64,000 bases of DNA from positions 31,497 through 95,496 of the forward strand of contig NZ_VITA01000020.1 in assembly GCF_007827695.1 (NCBI RefSeq), given 5' to 3'. Source of the DNA: Sinorhizobium medicae. Lineage in GTDB: Bacteria > Pseudomonadota > Alphaproteobacteria > Rhizobiales > Rhizobiaceae. The position numbers and the translations under genes were made by a program. A model generated the notes under the pieces. It worked only from the letters and a program-made list of their open reading frames with translations, was not told where the DNA came from and ran no database searches. Shown piece after piece: positions 61,650 to 64,000 of this stretch (the stretch's first letter is position 1; the number at the start of each line of letters is the position of its first letter).

Positions 61650-62154
61650 TCAGTTGCCGGAATGGCTGCGGCGATAGGAGGAGGGCGATTCAACCTGAGC
61701 GCCCCACAAGCCTTGGCCTCGCTGTCGAGCTCTTGCCTCGGCGCGGCGATACTGGTCCAGATCGATCGGGTGGGATCTTGGCAGATAACGCAACAGGAGG
61801 CTGGCTTGGCCCCGCCTTCACCATTTCAAGGCCAATATCCGAGCCATCGACGAAGCACTGGCCGACAAGGCGTTTGTACTGGTCTCGATCGACTTCAATG
61901 CAGCGGACATGCTTGCCATCGATCAAGCTGGCGAGGAACCGTCGTGCCTCGATGCCGCACCTCCATATCGCGCCATTCCTGAAGCCGGTTTGATCGCGCT
62001 CACAAGCATCAATAGCCGCAATGCGGATCCTCTGCTGACGAATGCTGAAGGTGTCTCCATCAATCACGCGCGCCTGGCCTGAAAAATCGGCCGACGCAGC
62101 GGAGGCAGTGAACAGAAGCGCAGCCAGCGCGGCTCCCACCAAGCGAATATTCAT
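61650..62154 (-). pseudogene. Secreted thermonuclease (SNase) with a frameshift near the C-terminus
   Basis: The protein begins with a signal peptide (SAASA-DF) and intact active-site motifs VIDGDTF and RIAAIDACE. After GLEMVKAG the current frame reads PSQPPVALS and ends at 61690, with no family features. Skipping one G of the GGGG run (61810-61813 on the other strand) restores SLLLRYLP, DLDQYRRAEARARQ and GLWGAQVES, the true SNase end, to a stop at 61650-61652. So one extra G has broken it, or the read has an error. It starts inside the RepC-like stop codon. Confidence 0.75.
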
Positions 62155-63434
62155 CAAGCGCGCGCCTCCATAGAATTGCGGGCTGCCAACCCAAATACCG
62201 AGCGGTTCAGATGAAGCTCTCCGATCGCGGCTCGGTCTGTCATGGCCCGCAAATACCCGCCAGGCGAGCTGATTTCGGCGCGCGTGTATTTCTCAAAGGT
62301 CAGAGCGATCGCAACCGCAGCCGCCTGCTGGCCCATTCGTTCCACGGCCCGCAGGCGCGCATCCTCGGACACGCCGGCGATGCGGCAAAGTTTGGGAGCG
62401 ATCCGGTCCAGGTCCGCCCAGCTACGCGGGGGCTCGTAGCCATATTCGGCAAGGCTTGGCGTAGCCCGCCACACATCTTTCAGCGCCACAAGTGAAGGCC
62501 GCACTTGCAGTTGCCTATTGCTTTGGCGCGAACGGCTCCCCAGGCTTTCCTCAAAAGCCCTCTTGCTGGCGGAGCCAGCCCTTAACGAACTGATTTGTTC
62601 GCCGTTAGGCGAACGCCGTTCATCATTACGAGCTTCAAAAGGTCTTGGGGTTGTAATCTGTATGTGCATGTCGTTTTCGACATCCGCGCATGTCAGATTT
62701 GCATCTATGTCGGGCGCTTGCGGGGACCGATTCACGTTGCGCAATCGGTCGGCAAGCCACTCCAAAAGCATTGTTGCCTTCCGGAGGACATGGGCCGGTG
62801 CGTGCTTGGCCGATCCTATGAAGGCCGCGATCTTCTCAACACGGGACCCGATCCGCCCGAGAATGGCTTCCCCTCGCTCGGTTGAGGACGCGAGAGCATA
62901 TCTCGCGGCACGCAGAGCGTCCCGGAAGCGACGCGCCGCGTTGTCGCGAACTCGAATCTCTTCCCGCTTCTGGCGCACCAGCTGATCAAGTTCATGGTGC
63001 CGAGCGATCAGGACACGCAGATCAATGCCGCAGGCGTCGGCAATATCTCCTTCGCCGTCCCGGATCGGGTAGCGCTTGAAATTCGCACTGTCCTGCATGG
63101 TGACAAGGCCGAGGTCGTACAATCGGGAGAGAATTCGGCTTACGCGTCCCGGCGACTTGTTGATGTCATAGCCGAGCTGTCGGTTCGACTTGTAGACGAT
63201 CGGCCGCCCTCCTTTGTCGAAGGCGTCTGCCTTGGCGGTCGTTATGATGGCTTCCAGCAACGCATATTCTGCGGTCGTAACCATCCCGATTGTCATCAGG
63301 TTTCTTGCAAGTACCGCCAGCTGGCCGCGCGTCACCGTTCCGATTTCCGTTGACTGCGCCAGTCGCCGGAATTCGGCTCGCTCCTTCGTCATTCTGCGAC
63401 CTGTCGGCCGCTTGTGTTGTGTGGGTTCCCCCAT
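62154..63434 (-). CDS. Second RepC-like replication protein
   Basis: This 426-residue protein has an N-terminal winged-helix-like part (GQLAVLARNLMTIGMVTTAEYALLEAI, ...GRPIVYKSNRQLGYDINKSPGRVSRIL) and a C-terminal PGGYLRAMTDRAAIGELHL that matches AGGYLRDLTRRARAGEF of RepC at 54540. The middle region differs. There is no repA or repB with it. An antisense RNA like ctRNA lies upstream. It may be a second replicon or a regulatory copy. Confidence 0.85.
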   Translation of the reverse strand: MGEPTQHKRPTGRRMTKERAEFRRLAQSTEIGTVTRGQLAVLARNLMTIGMVTTAEYALLEAIITTAKADAFDKGGRPIVYKSNRQLGYDINKSPGRVSRILSRLYDLGLVTMQDSANFKRYPIRDGEGDIADACGIDLRVLIARHHELDQLVRQKREEIRVRDNAARRFRDALRAARYALASSTERGEAILGRIGSRVEKIAAFIGSAKHAPAHVLRKATMLLEWLADRLRNVNRSPQAPDIDANLTCADVENDMHIQITTPRPFEARNDERRSPNGEQISSLRAGSASKRAFEESLGSRSRQSNRQLQVRPSLVALKDVWRATPSLAEYGYEPPRSWADLDRIAPKLCRIAGVSEDARLRAVERMGQQAAAVAIALTFEKYTRAEISSPGGYLRAMTDRAAIGELHLNRSVFGLAARNSMEARA

Positions 63435-63496
63435 CGTCCGTCTCCTGTCAGAGGCCAGACAAAGCTCCGCCGTTCACCGAAAAGGTGTTTTGATTA

Positions 63497-63590
63497 TTGA
63501 CATCGGAGGGGAGGTCTGCGAGAATGGTTTTGGCTTATTATTACCGAACTGCAGACCGCTTCCGGATTCTTCGGGAGCGGTTTTTCTTTT
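63497..63590 (+). ncRNA. ctRNA-like antisense RNA before the second repC
   Basis: A good rightward promoter, TTGACA (63497-63502), 17-base spacer and GAGAAT (63520-63525), is followed by a terminator ACCGCT...AGCGGT with inner CCG/CGG pairs and TTTTT (63555-63585). The RNA would be about 55 bases, antisense to the leader of the second repC, as ctRNA is for repC. Confidence 0.65.
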
Positions 63591-63875
63591 CTGGGCCGGG
63601 TGTGATCTCCAAAAAGCTGTTAGAATGTGTGAGTCGGAATCGGTTACGGTTCCGCTCGTTACGATTTGTAGCCTGAGATACCGAATTGATGCAAGTTGAC
63701 ACATTTCCGCGCTGCTGCGCCGATTCAGCCGGCATCTGAAATAGCGCTTACGTTTCAATTTGTTAGCATGCTTTTCCGCGTCTTCCCTCTCTTCACGCTG
63801 AAATCTTGAACGTTTCCAGAGTAGGATTTACCCCCCGTTATTGTTGGGGAAATTCAACCGGGTGGGGAGGAGAGT

Positions 63876-63906
63876 TTGAGAGGAGGGGGCGCGGGCCTCC
63901 TCTCAA
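63876..63906. repeat. Perfect 11-bp hairpin in intergenic region
   Basis: TTGAGAGGAGG and CCTCCTCTCAA form an 11-bp stem with a nine-base GC-rich loop. It may be a terminator for a gene to the right of the window or an origin-related structure. There is no T-tract. Confidence 0.45.
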
Positions 63907-63962
63907 CAAGCGGCCTGATGTGCCGTTCCCCGATACGTTTCTGCCTCCCAGGCACCTGCGAA

Positions 63963-63997
63963 AGCGCCCGCATTGGCTCGATGCCAAAGCGGGCGCT
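63963..63997. repeat. Long hairpin at the right window edge
   Basis: AGCGCCCGC-A-TTGGC, loop TCGAT, GCCAA-A-GCGGGCGCT: two perfect arms with one A-A mismatch. It resembles rhizobial terminator-type palindromes. The flanking gene is outside the window. Confidence 0.5.
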
Positions 63998-64000
63998 AAG

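Noticed and set aside
61268..61693. 141-residue minus-strand frame after the nuclease
   Set aside because: Its first part overlaps the shifted nuclease end and the rest has no protein-like features.
1..64000. CRISPR arrays, rRNA and tRNA genes
   Set aside because: No regularly spaced repeats, no rRNA-like segments and no cloverleaf structures were found by eye.

Overview
The window reads as part of a large conjugative repABC plasmid (or a secondary replicon) of a rhizobial alphaproteobacterium, most likely Rhizobiaceae or a neighbouring family. The reasons are the repA-repB-repC module with an antisense RNA in the repB-repC gap, a VirB/VirD4 conjugation system with a MOBP-like relaxase and virC-like genes, a ROSE-type RNA thermometer before a small heat-shock gene, FNR/NnrR boxes and high-GC coding with many ATGA overlaps. 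No rRNA, tRNA or CRISPR array was seen.

Region 1 (1-8.3 kb) is an accessory island. It holds the end of a class II cytochrome c, a copper chaperone with a MerR-type promoter, a three-gene leftward operon coding for a metallo-beta-lactamase-fold protein, an E2-E1-JAB fusion and a four-TM membrane protein (the best candidate for an undescribed ubiquitin-like defence system), an oddly convergent RelB/RelE-like pair, and a serine resolvase with a repeat-rich site in front of it.

Region 2 (8.4-21.6 kb) deals with envelope redox and sulfur. Two L,D-transpeptidases, DsbA, TlpA, DsbD and DsbG surround a two-component system; an 8-3-8 direct repeat of CCTTAAGG lies before three of these units and is probably the response-regulator site. 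A sulfide-detoxification operon (blh-bigR-yeeE-yeeE-tauE) follows, then hsp20. Region 3 (21.9-31.2 kb) handles copper and nitrite: an exported His/Cys protein, a multicopper oxidase, a copper P-type ATPase, small membrane partners, NirK, DUF305 and a Crp/Fnr regulator. FNR-type boxes precede both the copper operon and nirK. An IS66 remnant has truncated one gene.

Region 4 (31.7-54.4 kb) is the transfer region. It has TrbM, three exported proteins with decayed nuclease folds, virB1 to virB11 with a second lytic transglycosylase, virD4, relaxase, mobC, oriT with an IncP/VirD2-like nic sequence, a virC1/virC2-like pair and an HTH regulator. Region 5 (54.5-64 kb) is replication and plasmid establishment: repABC with ctRNA, ArdC antirestriction, a Fic toxin with a VbhA-like antitoxin, DUF736, a frameshifted secreted nuclease and a second RepC with its own antisense RNA. 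The relaxase and the Fic protein end in similar Arg/Asp-rich tails, which suggests that both are substrates of the VirB/VirD4 channel.
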